NCBI RefSeq assembly: GCF_000002425.4
Contig: NC_037262.1
Coordinates: 5,555,123 to 5,619,122 of the forward strand
Origin: Physcomitrium patens
Lineage: Eukaryota; Streptophyta; Bryopsida; Funariales; Funariaceae
Length of the DNA: 64,000 bases
Reading direction: 5' to 3'
Shown one piece after another: positions 51,262 through 64,000 of this stretch; position 1 is the stretch's first letter, and each line of letters starts with the position of its first letter. The notes below the pieces were generated by a model, which saw nothing but the letters and a program-made list of their open reading frames with translations, had not been told where the DNA came from and did no database searches. The position numbers and the translations under genes are program-made.

Positions 51262-53287
51262 CTCATTTTGTAATAAGGTGTAGATTAGTCCAAATTGTAA
51301 TTGAGCTTCTTCTTGTAGATCAATTGAACAATTATAGAATTGATGTTATGAAAGAATAATTATATTTTTTTTTCAAAAATGACTTAGAAATCTTGATATT
51401 GGTTAGAAATACCACTTAATATCTTTCTACTATGAAAAATGGATATAGCATATATAGCAAAAGATGATTCTTCTTTTGCTACATGCATGAAAGCTCTTGT
51501 ACTTATTAGTAAGGATTTGGATGTACTAGGTTTATCTATTTCTACTTCACTATCAAAATTTTGAATTAAATTATAGGAAAATTTAAGGTTATGAGAAATC
51601 TAATTTATTTGAGGATTATATTTTTTTAATCACAATAATCTTAAAATAATTGAATTAAAGTGAGATCTTATCACATTAAATATTACTATACTATTATAAA
51701 ATTTAATTGCTATATCTAAAAGAACAGTCTTATGAGTAATATCTCTAGAAAACAACAAACAACCATCTATGACTTCTATATGTATAAATTTAATTTTCTT
51801 GATTAAAGATATTTCTTATTTCTTGACAAAGAATTTATCAATAAAAAAAGTTGAGGCTCATGAATCTAATAATACAAAGACTTTGTGATTTTTAGGTCCT
51901 AAATACATATCTATTGTAAAATAAGGTAAAGAATTTAAAGAGAGAATAAGACCTTTACTAGGTATTGTACATGATTCCAATTACAAGGTCCCTATTGTAT
52001 CTAGAGAAACTTATTTTTTTGATACATTGTCTTCTTTGGCAATCATGCTCCTCATTTTGTGATTGTATTGTTTTTTTAGATAGTGTTGAGTAGTGTGTTT
52101 AGCTTCTCTTTAATATAAATACAAACCTTCTTGATGACGTTAAGTCTTTTCTTGCTCAATGAGGGATTTAAAATATACCATATCAATTTGTATTGATTTC
52201 ACCTTTCAAAAATAAGTTTTTGAGAACTTAAGAGTTGCCATCATAACTTGAGTTGTTTTTCTAACTAACTCTTTGTTCTTGATATCTTTCAAATAACCAA
52301 TTATTGTATGCAATGTCTTGAACAATAAATCATTTGAAAGATTTACTTTTGGCATTGTCAATAAAAAAATCTTTGATATTATCTTTCAATGCATATTGAA
52401 ATTAATTGATAAGTGTTTTGTCATTCCAATCCACATTGCAAGTAAGGTTTTAGAATTTAGCAGCATATATGGAAGTTAATTATGATCCTTATTGTAAAGA
52501 TAAGAGCTTGGTCTTTGCTACTCTTTCTTAATCACTTTTTCCAAATGTAGCCATAAACACTTCTAGGAATGAATTCGATTTATAAAAAAGTCATGAAACT
52601 TTTTTAATTAATAGTGCAAATTAAGAGAGACCACTTCCAAATAGAAATGCACTTATAAAACTAACTTGAATAAATCCATTTGGATATTGGAACAGATGCA
52701 ACTTTGGATAGAGCTTGACTTGTTGCAAAAATCTTCAAAATTTTGATCTTGTTCCATCAAATTTAGGAAACATACTAATTTATATCCCCATCATACTTGT
52801 AGAAGCAAAACTTCTTGGATTTGGTTGTGAAGTCAATCTACTTTCTTTCTTCAATTACACAACTTCTTCACATAGATTTTAAACTTCTTTTTTAGGCATA
52901 GGATTAATGTTGTTGTGATTGAAGTTGGTGATGTGTGAAATTTCTATTCTAAAAGTATTGACAAGTTCGTAAAGATCTGCAATAGTTGCAAATCTATTCT
53001 TGCTTCTATGAAGTGTAGCATCGATGATTTTTTTATTCTATTTCAAACAACTTAACAAATCCACAAGTCAAATTAGAGGAGGATAATCCACAACCCCTAA
53101 TATTGAAGGAAAATTTCTATAAAGAGGGATAATCCGATGTCTTTAAGAAAAAAATCAATGTTAAAAAACTAAATAGTTTGTTTGAAGGTGAATAATCTAT
53201 AACCTTCAAAAGACAACAATAGAAGTGGAATAATCTACTCATTTCTAAAACAAAACAAAAACAATAAGTTAGCACTCTTGTCAAATT
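51262..53287 (-). pseudogene. Decayed gag, protease and leader region of the old element
   Basis: By position and scattered similarity this should be the gag and protease part of the minus-strand element. Frames are too broken to translate usefully. AGAGTGCTAAC-like sequence near the right LTR corresponds to the leader of the younger copy. Confidence 0.6.
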
Positions 53288-53813
53288 TTCAAGGACATGA
53301 ATCTCAAAGGAGGAAATCTTCAATATACTCTTGTGTTACTCAAAAAGATTAGGAAATTACTAAAGAAAGTAGTATATTGAACTAGAATGGCTATTACCAA
53401 AGACAAAAAGACTATAAAGTCTTGAAACAATATTAAGGACTAAAAAGGCTTTGATAAGAATAAAAAAGGCTTTACTCTTGCCTCCATATATATTCTTAAT
53501 TAGGAGCTATGTGGTAATGCCTTATAAGACTTCTAAAACATGTTGACTTTATAAGACACATATATTAACTTCCAAGACAAGTTTTTTATATGTATGCCAT
53601 ATAATTAGCTTATTTTATAAGCTATCAATACGTGGTTAATTTGTTGATTAAGTTTCTAACCTACCAATCAACTATAAACACATGTAAAGTCAAAGTAGCA
53701 TTTATAAAACTTCTAAAAAGCTTTTAAGAAAAAATATTGAAATGAATCTATTTTTACCTACTTCTATTTAATCATATAGATAAATATTAGAGTAAATATA
53801 TATATCCATGATA
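53288..53813 (-). repeat. 5' LTR of the old element
   Basis: Parallels 40992-41519 throughout (for example AAGACTTCTAAAACATGTTGA in both) and corresponds to the reversed younger LTR. The edges are approximate within a few bases. Confidence 0.75.
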
Positions 53814-56091
53814 ATTAATGAAGTTTTTTATAATTTCAACTATTTTAAAAAATTTATATAATTTTATAATTTATATTATTTAAGCAAATTGAATTAAATA
53901 GAATTAGATAAAAATATATTAGGTAGATAATATCTATTTTAAGAAATATTGAAGAAACTTTTTAGGTACAAATTAAAACTAAAAAATCTTTGAGACATAC
54001 TATGTGGCAATAAAAATTAATTCCAAAAGCTTAATATCTTGAAGATGGTCTTATTGAAGCAACTTATAACTTAGATACTTAAGCCATAAATCATGTGGTT
54101 TTTAAAAAGCTTTTATATGGCCTTTGTTCTTACAAAAAAATTACTTTTATTTATTTCTTCTATTTTATTTGTATTGCCTATTTTCTCTTAATTATCTTTC
54201 ATAATTATTAAAATTTATATTTTTTAACAATACATAAAGTTATTAACTAAAATGTAATTTAATATAACTTTAAAATGATAACATGTGTAAACTTGAATAT
54301 GTTGTTTACACCATGTTACAAGACGACCATAATCCAAGCATTTTATATATTTAGAAAAAGACATTAGACTTGTGATTATATTCACACAAAAAATACATTA
54401 TAATAATAATTATGGCTAAAAAAGTCTTGAAATCTAATGTTACACTAGCCATGAAGAAAAATTAAATAAAAAAAGAAAATACAAATAATTATTTAAAATA
54501 AATGGTCAACATTGTAGATGGTGGTGGTAGCTAATGGAACTTTATACTAAGTGATATCTTAAAAGCCTTAGAAAGATTTCAATAGCATTAGATCGAATAG
54601 TTCTTTTAAACATGTTACTTAAATAGATGCAAGCTACAAGATAGATGTAAAAATTAAAGTGGATTTAAATTACAAGGTTAGATATTATAGTTTCACATTT
54701 TTCAGAGGAATATTGATGATCATTCTCTTACAACCTTGGATTACTATACAGAAGGGAAGAAGAGATTAATAATACCACATATGTTATGCAATAACAATAT
54801 TGTAACAGTATTGTTACATTTCTAATATTACACATACAATTGCAAGGAAACATTTTGTAATATGACAGGATATTATGTAATATTATGAAATTGCAAATAA
54901 GTATTATGTAATTTTACAAGACAAAGCAATAGAATATTGTGAACAAATAAAGGCACAAGTAGTCAACAGAGTGAACATGAATAACATTGACAAGAAGACG
55001 TAATAAAGTACAATGTTTCTATAGCTTCACTTCGAAATCTTTTTTTATTCTTCTAAATTGGAGAGGCGAAAACTTACCAACACATGGAGAAATCTTACTA
55101 AATGAGATGATAATTGTTTTGCTTACCTTTTAGGGCGACTTCTACTGAGCGTAGAGGACGGTGGCGTAGTCTAGAAAGGGGCACTAATTCGCACATTGCC
55201 GTCCATATCCCTCACCGTCCCTCTTTGCGTATGTACACTTTAGAGCGTTTCTCTACAGAATTTGTAGTTCACGCATTCTGACAGTAAGCTATTGCGGGGA
55301 GAAAGGAGTAAAATGAGAATGAAAATCACCGCTAGCATGAGAAAATACATTGCTCAGATGCGCCCAGAGTGAAGCCACCTGCAGATGCTTTTGAGAATAT
55401 CACTATCGAAGAGGCTTTGAGCACCGTGAAAGGGCTGGGGAGCCCCCAAGTAACTCCTGCGCAAGGAGAATCAACATTTTGAAATAGTAAGTGGACAACT
55501 TGAACATTTACAAGTAGCGTGGCATGGCGTTTAAACAGAGCCATGTGCATTTTGTCGTTACAGATTCAGATTGAGTTTGATTTAGCTACACACACTTGTA
55601 ATCTAGTTATGTAACCGCATCAATCCCTGTGTTAATCGGACGAGGGAAGGGATTCACTAATGGGCTGTTGTGGTGATCTGAAGTTGATCTGATGATACAT
55701 GACAAAACATTGATGAAAGACTTAAGAGTGAAAAAATTCGACAAAATGATGGGCATATAGCAGAATATGTATGTCCAGCTTGGCATTAACATCCATTTTC
55801 GTATAGTCTTACGTTATATTTGCAATGTAAGCACCCGAGCCTATTAACAACGGTAACAGAGTGAAGCAGTAGCTCCGAATAAGTGGTAAATCAGCGGAGG
55901 GGAAAGCAACCTTCCAAGTAAAAGTTCAAGTGTGTCGAGGCTTTTGATAGAGTCAGGATAGTCTCTGTACCATTGGCAGCATGTGTTTGCAATTGCATTT
56001 GCAAATTAACAACTAGCCTAAACTTCAGTGCCCATCTTATGAAGGTTAAAGTACCTGGAATCTTCTTGTTGGGTGTTATAATGTTGAATTT
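53814..56091. other. Intergenic DNA and presumed 3' end of the kinesin gene
   Basis: AT-rich to about 55100, with no element recognised. From 55100 the composition rises to gene-like levels, with no supported coding frame before the kinesin stop at 56092. The kinesin 3' untranslated region is expected just below 56092. Confidence 0.5.
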
Positions 56092-59000
56092 TTAGAACAC
56101 GAATCGCTTTGTGGTTCCGTTCATGCTGCTGCAATCTAAGCTTAGTCTCCTCCGGCTTCGTGGTGATGAACCACGTACCGACGATGATACCGAGACGGCA
56201 AGCTTGGAGATAGACCTTTCAGCAGCAAGAATACGAGAGTAGTGCTCCTCGGTCACTTTTGAATGAGAAATTGGTGTTAATACATCGTTTGTGGGCAGCT
56301 CTGTGAATTTCGTAGGGGTAGGGGTCTCCTTGATGCCAAAGGTCTTGTCAACAGGACCCTCCGACGTCGTCGTACATACCGAGTTGTCTGCTGATTGATC
56401 TGGTTTCTTCGCAGTCGCTGGCCATGGAGAACGCTCCATTAATTTTCTCTTTGAATTTGTGATATCGTTTCTTGTATCTATCTTCAATCCCGTCCTCGGG
56501 GAATCGGTCAGCACGCCCCTTGGAGCAACAATTCTTTTGGAGTATCCAGATGTAAAGGTCATAGGTGGCTGTTGGGTCATCATGGGGTGATCACAGAGCA
56601 CAATAGGAGATTTTTTCCCACGGCTGCTTGCAGTAGGACTCATGAATCTCGGAACCTTTCGGAGAGGGGATATAGCGCAGGAGTCCGTCTCAGGCTTCTC
56701 TGAATCAATGTTACAAGGTGAGAGTGATGGTAACGTATCCCCAACCGATACACCCTGCTGTGGATTGGTAGTGAATGAAGTATCTCTGGGCAGCATCTTC
56801 TCATTTTTCACTTGTTCGAGGCTACATCGCTTTTCTCCCAAGAGGAGATTCAGTGACTTGATTTTGTTGCAAAGAAGTTGACATTCGCTTTCATGAATGC
56901 TGTTCTGTTTAGACAGCTCGGACATAGCCGCCGCTTTCAACTTCTCCGCGTCCTGAAATGCTCCAATCACAAATTACAAAATGGACGAGAATCAAGTAAG
57001 GCCACTTCTCCATCAACTTTCAATAGGAAGTGGGACACAAGAATCGAGCAACCGACATTTCAAACGAAACAAAATACAGATGAAAGCAAGGAATGAGTAA
57101 AGGACATACTGCTGATAGATCATGGCCCAGATGTGTGCCTCGAACACGCGTTGCAAAGCTGAGTGAGCAGATCGTCTCTCCCAAATCCGTCTCCGTGGGG
57201 CTCACGTGTACGAGCATCAAGGTTTTTGAATTGTCACCTTTTGAGAAAAGAAAAAAGAAAATCAAGGTTCTCAATACCGTTGCAAAATCTTAGTCAAGTT
57301 CTTGTCAATAGGTCGACTTGTAAATATCCTATGCATGGATCAAACCTTCTGATTACTGTTGGTTGAAAAGTATTAAAGGACGATGACTATACCCAAAGAA
57401 TCTCGAAGAATCTGTGTAAGCTTGCTATTCCTGCAGAGCACATAACAAAAAACAATCGATCAGGCGTCTAAAATGATAATTTTTTTAACCTCTACAGATC
57501 TACTGAGACGTGAGAACTTTGAATCTGTACTCATATACAAGCGACACGTACTAAGTCATCAATGATATCCGTCTATGAACAAAGCATTTCAAACCTGTAA
57601 GGAACATGTGGTCGACGCTTATGAAGTGCACTGATCACGTCCCCTAAAGCTGAAAGTGAAATATTGATAGCGCGTCCCTCTTCCATGGTCAATCCTTGCG
57701 CATTGGTTTTCAAAAGTCGCTCACTGCCTCCGAGATCGATTAACCAGAGCTTACTCATACGTTTCTTGTTGTCATGAGGCGATTTGCAAACGATGTTGAT
57801 GCGAAGCAAACTGTCATTTACACACATTTCATGCCAAGCGATCACAATAGGTTTGCGGATTCACCAAATTATGTCTACAAAATGATTGCTGGAATTATAA
57901 AGTCTTTGTATTCTGATTTGATACAAACATTTGGCCATTGAAAGCTAATCAGCCTCAGGAATGACTGGGCGTAGTGATTTGAGTTCATGCTACCTGCATC
58001 TCAAAATATTGCTCAAACAGAGTTTGAGCAATAAACAAGCACACTAAAGGCCTCGAGAGGTGCAGCAAATAAGTAAGAAATGTACCAGTGTGATCTGCTG
58101 GATGTATCATTAGCGTTTGTCCATGCTGTTGAACGTCGTCGGGAGCCTTTTAAGTATAATCGGCTTGCTTCTTTAACATCGGCGATTGGTATTTCTGTCA
58201 AGTTCTCCACTTCAATAAATCCTTTCGAGCCCATTTGGATGGACAAGCTGCAAGTTCCCATCAACTCGAGCTGGCTGTCAAAGCAAGTTCTCTTGTACCT
58301 CTTACAATTCTCATGTGGAAACTCTACTTACAATTGTTCTGCTGTAATTCAGAATCCAAGTTTGAATTCTATTCAAGAAGTAACAGCACCACCTTATCAG
58401 ACTTGCTCATGACATTTAATTTGTGATGTCTTACCATTTGGTGGCATCTGTGTGCCGGGTAGGTCGAGCTACCAGCAGATCTCTTAGCGAGCCTTTGTAA
58501 ACCTCAAGCATACTTAAGGAATAAGAGTATTGTATGTTTGTGTCGTATGAAGCTTCCTCAAAAAGTCGTCGAAGAGAACGTGGTACTACACCTGGGTCGT
58601 CATTGGAGCCCTCCTGCACAATCACTCAACATAAGCGAACGTTTAGAATTAAAGGCATTATTTTATCAACAGTTGTTGGCCATGATCCTCTCGGTTTAGC
58701 TCTCTAGATTTAGTACTCTGAGAAGGTCTGTGATACTGACCATTGTAAAAGTTTTCCCAGAGCCAGTTTGTCCATAGGCGAAGATGCAAACGTTGTGGCC
58801 ATCTAAAGCAGACCTGATAATCGGCTCAATTTCAGCGAAAACATCATCTGATGTCACACACAAGCTTCATTAATCCACATATACACAAGTATACATATAA
58901 ATTTCTGACGATTTTGTACAGTAGAGCACATGATAAAGCTTCATTACGAACTGATTTTTAAGAGCACTCGACCAATACCTTGCACAGAATTAGGTTGAAA

Positions 59001-59463
59001 CACTTTGTCAAACTCAAATTCCTTGCGGGAGTTTCTGCCCGAAATTTTCACCCAATTCTCACTGGCGTTCGTAACGGGTCCTGGTCGCGCATGCTTCTCA
59101 GCAGGTAAAAATGGCCTTATTCGACAGAAAACTCGAATGTTCCCTAAGATGGAGGTCATTGCCAACAGTCAACTGCCTTTCACATTCGTTGTACATTTAT
59201 TGAATTATTCACACGCCAGAGGTTTTGGTGTTCTGATTAGAATTAATCGTAGGTATTGGAGTGTGAAGTAGAATAATACCTTTGAGATCCAGTATACGGT
59301 TAAGGCTGCTACGGCGGAGCGAGTTGGAGACTTCCAAGGCAGTCCGTAACACACTTAACTCTTCTGCAATTATCAAGGCCGACAACAAATTCTAAGTAGG
59401 ACCAGCGTCGCCAAATAGTAATATTAAACGCTCGACACACACACACACACTCACACACACACA

Positions 59464-59498
<35 letters not shown>

Positions 59499-60007
59499 AA
59501 ACTACGATCAACTTCCAATTCAGGACACTGAAATACGAATGACCTTGCGAATATAGCCTCCGCCTAAAATAGAAGGTATTACGCGATCAGTGCTTGATGA
59601 AAGAAGCCGGTCTAAGAGGAGCAGTTGCTCTTGGTTTCTAAGAATCTCGAAGTGTCCTCACCTTCAAGTTTACCAATTTCTCGATCAAGGCACTCTTGCC
59701 GATTGTGAGCATTGTCTCCATCGGAGCTTGAAGACAATGACACCGTGCAGCTATTGCACGTCATTGGTGAACCACATGCTGAATTCATGATAGAACGCAC
59801 GGAATCAGCCCACTCGGTTGTCAAGGATGACTTTGAGCCTAGAAGTGAGTCAAGACTTTGGGAGAGAGAGAGAGGCGACATCTGCTTTACATTGTCGTCC
59901 TGCTCATCTGGAATTATGATCGTCCGCATGATCTCAGTACTGCAGTCCTCCCAACAGATTTCTCCCGATAGACTGCTGTCGCCTATGTGCATTGAGGTAA
60001 GATGCAT
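56092..60007 (-). CDS. KIN14: Kinesin-14 family motor with central motor domain
   Basis: Coding exons on the minus strand: 60007-59662, 59363-59280, 59143-58979, 58847-58741, 58613-58435, 58247-58086, 57810-57595, 57430-57393, 57237-57110 and 56952-56092. Borders are GT-AG, phases join, and the sum is 2286 nt (761 aa). The motor begins [14 protein letters not shown] at about residue 144, after a short coiled-coil neck (about 110-143). This neck-before-motor order marks kinesin-14, the minus-end-directed class. The P-loop GQTGSGKT is at 224-231, switch I NDTSSRSH at 340-347 and switch II DLGGSE at 373-378. A Ser/Pro-rich basic tail fills 476-761. The sequence resembles the Arabidopsis At1g55550 type from memory. 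The start is the first in-frame ATG after an acceptor at 60043; an upstream 5' exon is likely. Confidence 0.93.
59435..59501. repeat. (CA)n followed by poly-A in kinesin intron 1
   Basis: About 20 CA units, interrupted once by TC, run into about 25 A. It lies in the intron 59364-59661; in transcript sense it is poly-T then (TG)n. Confidence 0.95.
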
Positions 60008-60043
60008 CGACAAATTCTTTGGTTTCAAAGAAACCAAGAAAAG

Positions 60044-61075
60044 CTGAAAAAGGAAAGTATTACGGAACACAAATAAAAGCTCACTAGTCTGCTTTCCTCT
60101 CCCAGTTCATTGTCAAATGGAGTTGATTGACGCCCACAATGCTATCATTAAATATCATGTTGGAAAAGGAATTGAGTCTGAAGGATCTACATCCGCACAA
60201 AGTACTTGGGGAGAAAAGGTACCTATCCTTCACTTATTGCTTGAGAAGTGAACTATCTGCAACTTGTTGAGGAACGCACCAAATAGATACCAGTGCTGGG
60301 AACGTTGAGTACTTCATACATCCGTGAGCTCGCAATGGACGTTAACCTGGTCAACATGCATTCCTAGTGAAACATGCGGCCATTTGAACTGATCATTCTC
60401 AGAACGTCGGTGAAAAGAATGTTAGATGCTGCGCGTGAATGAACTCCATAATCCCCATTGTACTGTCAGGCGAAAGGGAGCGCCCTCGGATGAGATGGAA
60501 AAATCGTCTGGAGGGCATAGTTCACAGTTTCAAGGCAGCCTTCTGTACACCTTGCAGCGGAGCCGCATCTACCATTAATGGAGTCGAATCCATGTGCAAG
60601 CTTCTAAACCTCTGACTTACTGACCAGCCCTGCCAAGAATATAGAAATCACTTCTTCTTAGAGGTGTGTAGTGGCGGATGTACTGACTAAGAAACGCGTA
60701 TATTCAGCGACAGCGAGGGATACCCTCGCAATCCGAGCTCGAAGCTTGTGAATGAGTAAATAAGAAACTCTACTAAAAAGTGAGCCGAACCGAACAGCTC
60801 GTTAGCCCACGCCCGCAAGCATTACGTGTTAAGGAAAAGCTTCTCCGCAGCAATTCCACAACTCTACAAGACAACAGAGTTGATCGAATTTCTGCACATT
60901 GAGGCAATGAAGCGTCCTATCTCAAGTGTCCAATTGCCTAACAATTCTTGAAGGTTGCAAACTTTCACCAAGAATAATGTCTGGTGCTCTTAGAGAAGCA
61001 GCTTACCACCTCATGGTTGACAAAACCTACAGTAGTTACGTTAAGATAACTGTAAGCCTCAAACCATGCCATTGC
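60044..61075. other. Upstream region of the kinesin gene
   Basis: This should hold the kinesin promoter and any 5' untranslated exon. A good 3' splice signal (CTTTTTCAG in the minus sense) sits at 60044-60052, implying transcription from farther upstream. No other coding exon is supported. Confidence 0.45.
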
Positions 61076-61605
61076 GGGGGGGGGGGGGGGGGGGGGGGGT
61101 TTTTTTTCCCCCCGGGGAAAAGAAAAGGTTTAACATGTCCCCCCTGAAACCGGGAAAAAGGGAAAAAAAAACCCCCCCCCCGGGGCCTTTTCCCCTAAAG
61201 AATTCTTAAGGGGAAAAAAAAATTCGGGGTTTGGGCCTTGAAAATTCCTTAATTTTACCCTTGAAAAAATGGGGGCCCCGGCCCCAATCCCCCGAAAAAA
61301 CCCCCAAAAAAGGGGTTTAAACCTGGGGGGGGGGGGGGTTTTCCCCTTGGAAATGGGCCCCAACCTGGGGCCAAAAAAAAAAAGGGGCGGGGTTAAAACC
61401 CCCAGGGCCTCTCCCAAAAAAATCCCCCCCCAAAAGCCCCCCTTTTGGATTTTCCCCCCTTTGGAGGGAAAAGAGGGCCTTAAAAAAAATTTGTTTCAAA
61501 AAAAAATTGTGCCCCCAGAAAAAAAAAAGTTTTCCCCTGGGCCGGGGGGAGAAGAATAAAAGGGGGGGGGGCAAGGTCTCCGGGGGGGGGGGGGGGTGTG
61601 TGTGC
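61076..61605. other. Homopolymer-expanded block, probable low-quality sequence
   Basis: It opens with a run of more than 20 G and continues as nearly pure strings of repeated bases (GGGG, TTTTTTTT, CCCCCC, AAAA) to another G run before GTGTGTG at about 61600. Flanking sequence returns abruptly to normal. The Pro/Gly/Phe-rich frames across it are by-products. Confidence 0.85.
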
Positions 61606-61639
61606 TCTCCGGGTGAAGTGAAAGTGTTGATCATGTCGC

Positions 61640-62462
61640 TCATGATACTGTAGAACAGGAGACAAATACACGCACTCCAGTGACCTTTCCCTCTAACGAT
61701 CTCATACTGCTAAAACAAATTCAGGCATTAGGCCTTGATAGTTACTTAATTCTTACGTTGTAAGTACTGGCGTCACTGCTCGCAGTCCTCGAGAATAACC
61801 TCAAAAAAGCAGTTTAATACATGACGCGGGTTGAGCTTTCCCCTTGCAGATTGGACTCGATCATGAGTCAACAACAAAGACTGCACGCGTTCAACACTCC
61901 ATGGCCTACTCCGACAAAACTCGACCTCAGAAGTCGCCTCTCTAGCATTTCGCCGCATTGGAAGGACAAGCAGGCCATGACAAAAATTTGCTTCGAAGAC
62001 AATATGATGCTCCGAGATAAGAGAAGCTCTCACCTGTGCCAGGGCGATGATGATCAAAGTCGTCGGTCGCAAGCTCTCAGGGCTGGGTGCAGGAAAACGT
62101 GCCTGATCTGGCCATGGAGGACACAAATACCAGTTGGTGAGAGGGAGAGCGGCGTCGCACACAAGTCTAGACAGGCAGGCAGGCAGCAGTGCGACAGAGG
62201 TCACCAATGGTGCAGAGCTTTGACTCTGTCTTTGAATGCGCGAAGAGGCGGCTTCATGGTAGAATTCACCGCTCCTGACACAGCTGCCATAGCAATGGAC
62301 TCCCTGTCTTCCATACGTCTTCCCGCAAAAATGTACCTTCCGGCCTCAACATCAATACAGACAGAAACGCAATCAATTGTCATGAACATTGCCATACTCC
62401 TAGTTTCATATCCTGAAGGATACAAGGCAATAAACACATTACCAAGCTTTCTCTCCAATTAA
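61640..62462. other. Unassigned region with overlapping long frames on both strands
   Basis: A plus-strand frame of 213 codons (61821-62462) overlaps minus-strand frames at 61773-62207 and 62201-62458. The minus frame at 62458-62201 contains a possible acceptor (TATCCTTCAG|GATATG) and a possible donor (CACCATTG|GTGACC), so it may be one exon. No domain is recognised on either strand. Confidence 0.3.
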
Positions 62463-62649
62463 TCCCTCCCATTCCACCTTTACAAAGTCCATTAGTAAAC
62501 TTCTAGTGCGCTTTGGATTCGACATTTCCTAAGCACAACCTGTCCAGCAACGTGGTACAAGTGTTCGTTCTATCTTCTAATAGAACGCTGTACACAGTGT
62601 GGAGCATCTCTCTTGTCCTACAGGTAGTGACAAGCCCATAGGGTCCTTG

Positions 62650-63321
62650 AACGTATTTGTAGTACTTGCTGTACTGAAACAGGTTAAGTCACATTAACAG
62701 GTTCTCAAGCTTGTTTTATTGTATGACTCAGAGCACACATTCCAATGGTGTTAGGCTACAAGTTCCTGGCAGGAATTGCTGCAGCTGAGGTGTTTTTTTG
62801 AAGCATTTTAGAATAAATCCTAAAATTAAGGTACATGTGTACCCAATGGTGACCTCCAGTAACATCATCACAGATCAGTAGGTGGATATACTATTACCAA
62901 TCTATTCAAGGGGTGGTGGTAGCCACCACTACTCATTGATAGTAACCTTGAAGCACTTTAGGGAGGGAGATGGAGAAGGGGAAATATGTCCATTTCATTT
63001 CATATCATTTTTATGGGTGTGGTTACATATGGTACAGCATTATGGCAGTGGCACATTAGTCTTATCTTATTTGTGTGATTATTTCTACAATATTAATGAA
63101 GGCAAACATTATTCTTGGTCATTATGTTGGGTCATCCCTCTCCCTTCCTAAACAAGTTTTGTGGCAGAGCTGGCTTGTTCCCTTGCTTGACTTTTATTAT
63201 TAAAAATAATACTAAGTTGACAAGTCCAGATTCAACAGATTTGTGAGATCTATTCATGTTTTTATTGTGTGTGGGGGGGGGGGTGGTGGAAATGCCAAAA
63301 GGGCTTGTGTGTGTGTGTGTG

Positions 63322-63353
<32 letters not shown>

Positions 63354-64000
63354 CTTGTGGTTTTTCTGACTGGTTGAGGCAGATTGGTCCCAATTTCCAA
63401 CAAGTGCCTATGACAAGTTCCAGGCAATCCAATCCACAAAGCCATTACCATGTTCAAGTGCTTTCTCAATTGACAATCTTAATGACTGGTGATCACAAAT
63501 TAATGTCAATAAAATAAAATAAAAAGTAGGCAGAATCTGTTCCTAACAATGTCAACTAGTTTTATCTACAATACAAAGAAAATCATAAAATTTTCCACAC
63601 AATAGTTTAGAAATTATTAGTAGTTATAAGGTAGTATATAATACATTGTACCGTAAGAATTAGTATATTTTTTTAACTCGGTGGTGATTGATTTTAAATA
63701 ATAATGTACAATAATAGTAATAATACCAATAATTTTCCAATTTTGAATTCCAAAATTGAGAATCCTGTCAAAAATTTATAAACAATCTTTACAAATATGT
63801 GTGTTTTTTAATGAATGTAACTATACAAAAATCATATCATTAATCTAACTTATTTTTACATATTTGATGAACCTTGAAGGTTGAAAAACAATTAGTGTAT
63901 ATATATATATATATATATAGGCTTTGAATGTGGTATCAAATAATAATTTAATGTGAGATTTCATCAAATAATAAGTCCTCTACAAAATTTGTTGGAAACT
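62650..64000. other. CpG-poor, microsatellite-rich intergenic DNA
   Basis: Almost no CpG until about 63650, in the style of 8270-16460. A G run is at 63271-63282, (GT)n(AT)n at about 63305-63352 and (AT)n at 63898-63920. No gene seen. Confidence 0.55.

Larger units (their letters stand above)
40992..53813 (-). mobile_element. Old, decayed Ty3/gypsy chromovirus, split by a younger copy
   Basis: Two related LTRs (about 40992-41519 and 53288-53813) lie in minus orientation around an internal region interrupted by the younger element at 43774-50184. Without the insertion the element is about 6.4 kb, the same size as the younger copy. Minus-strand remnants follow the expected order from high to low coordinates: reverse transcriptase (about 51261-50600), RNase H (50461-50190, continuing at 43773), and integrase (about 43150-42890). 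All are full of stops, frameshifts and A/T-biased substitutions. Outer borders are placed by comparison with the younger LTRs; no outer target duplication was found. Confidence 0.85.

Noticed and set aside
53780..53830. Possible outer target duplication of the old retrotransposon
   Set aside because: The bases beside 40992 (GTTAG) do not match those after 53813, so no duplication is claimed.
61130..61671. Pro/Gly/Phe-rich frames on both strands
   Set aside because: They run through the homopolymer-expanded block, which is probably not genuine sequence.

Overview
This is nuclear DNA of a land plant, most likely a moss. Physcomitrium patens is my guess from gene structure, AT-rich intergenic DNA and the abundance of a chromodomain Ty3/gypsy retrotransposon, but I could not test the species. 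Genes have GT-AG introns and plant-type families; there are no operons, CRISPR arrays or prokaryotic signals.

Four protein genes can be modelled. (1) An intronless AT-hook/PPC (AHL) DNA-binding protein, minus strand, 6273-7136. (2) A plastid-type MscS-like mechanosensitive channel (MSL2/3 group), minus strand, 22490-27266, 11 coding exons, 850 aa, with a very long acidic C-terminal tail. (3) A phospholipase D of the alpha (C2) class, plus strand, 35978-38887, 4 coding exons, 804 aa, with both HKD motifs. (4) A kinesin-14 with a centrally placed motor, minus strand, 56092-60007, 10 coding exons, 761 aa. In the last three, all exon phases join without a break under the boundaries given. The genes appear unrelated in function; the channel and PLD genes are transcribed divergently.

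Between PLD and the kinesin lies a nested retrotransposon block, about 40992-53813. An old, heavily decayed minus-strand chromovirus has been split by a younger plus-strand copy of the same family (43774-50184). The younger copy has two 561-bp LTRs and a 5-bp target duplication. Its reading frames carry many stops and at least one frame change, so it is no longer autonomous.

The remainder is intergenic. Positions 1-1600, 39700-40990 and 53814-55100 are AT-rich with no gene seen. About 8270-16460, and again 62650-64000, are strikingly poor in CpG and rich in microsatellites. Positions 16460-22400, 28500-34580 and 60050-62460 have ordinary composition with a few unassigned ORFs. A block at about 61076-61605 consists almost wholly of stretched homopolymer runs and looks like low-quality sequence rather than biology. 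I found nothing I would call a new biological system. The best leads are the CpG-poor domain, the conserved hairpin in the LTRs, the channel's long tail and one unassigned 212-codon reading frame.
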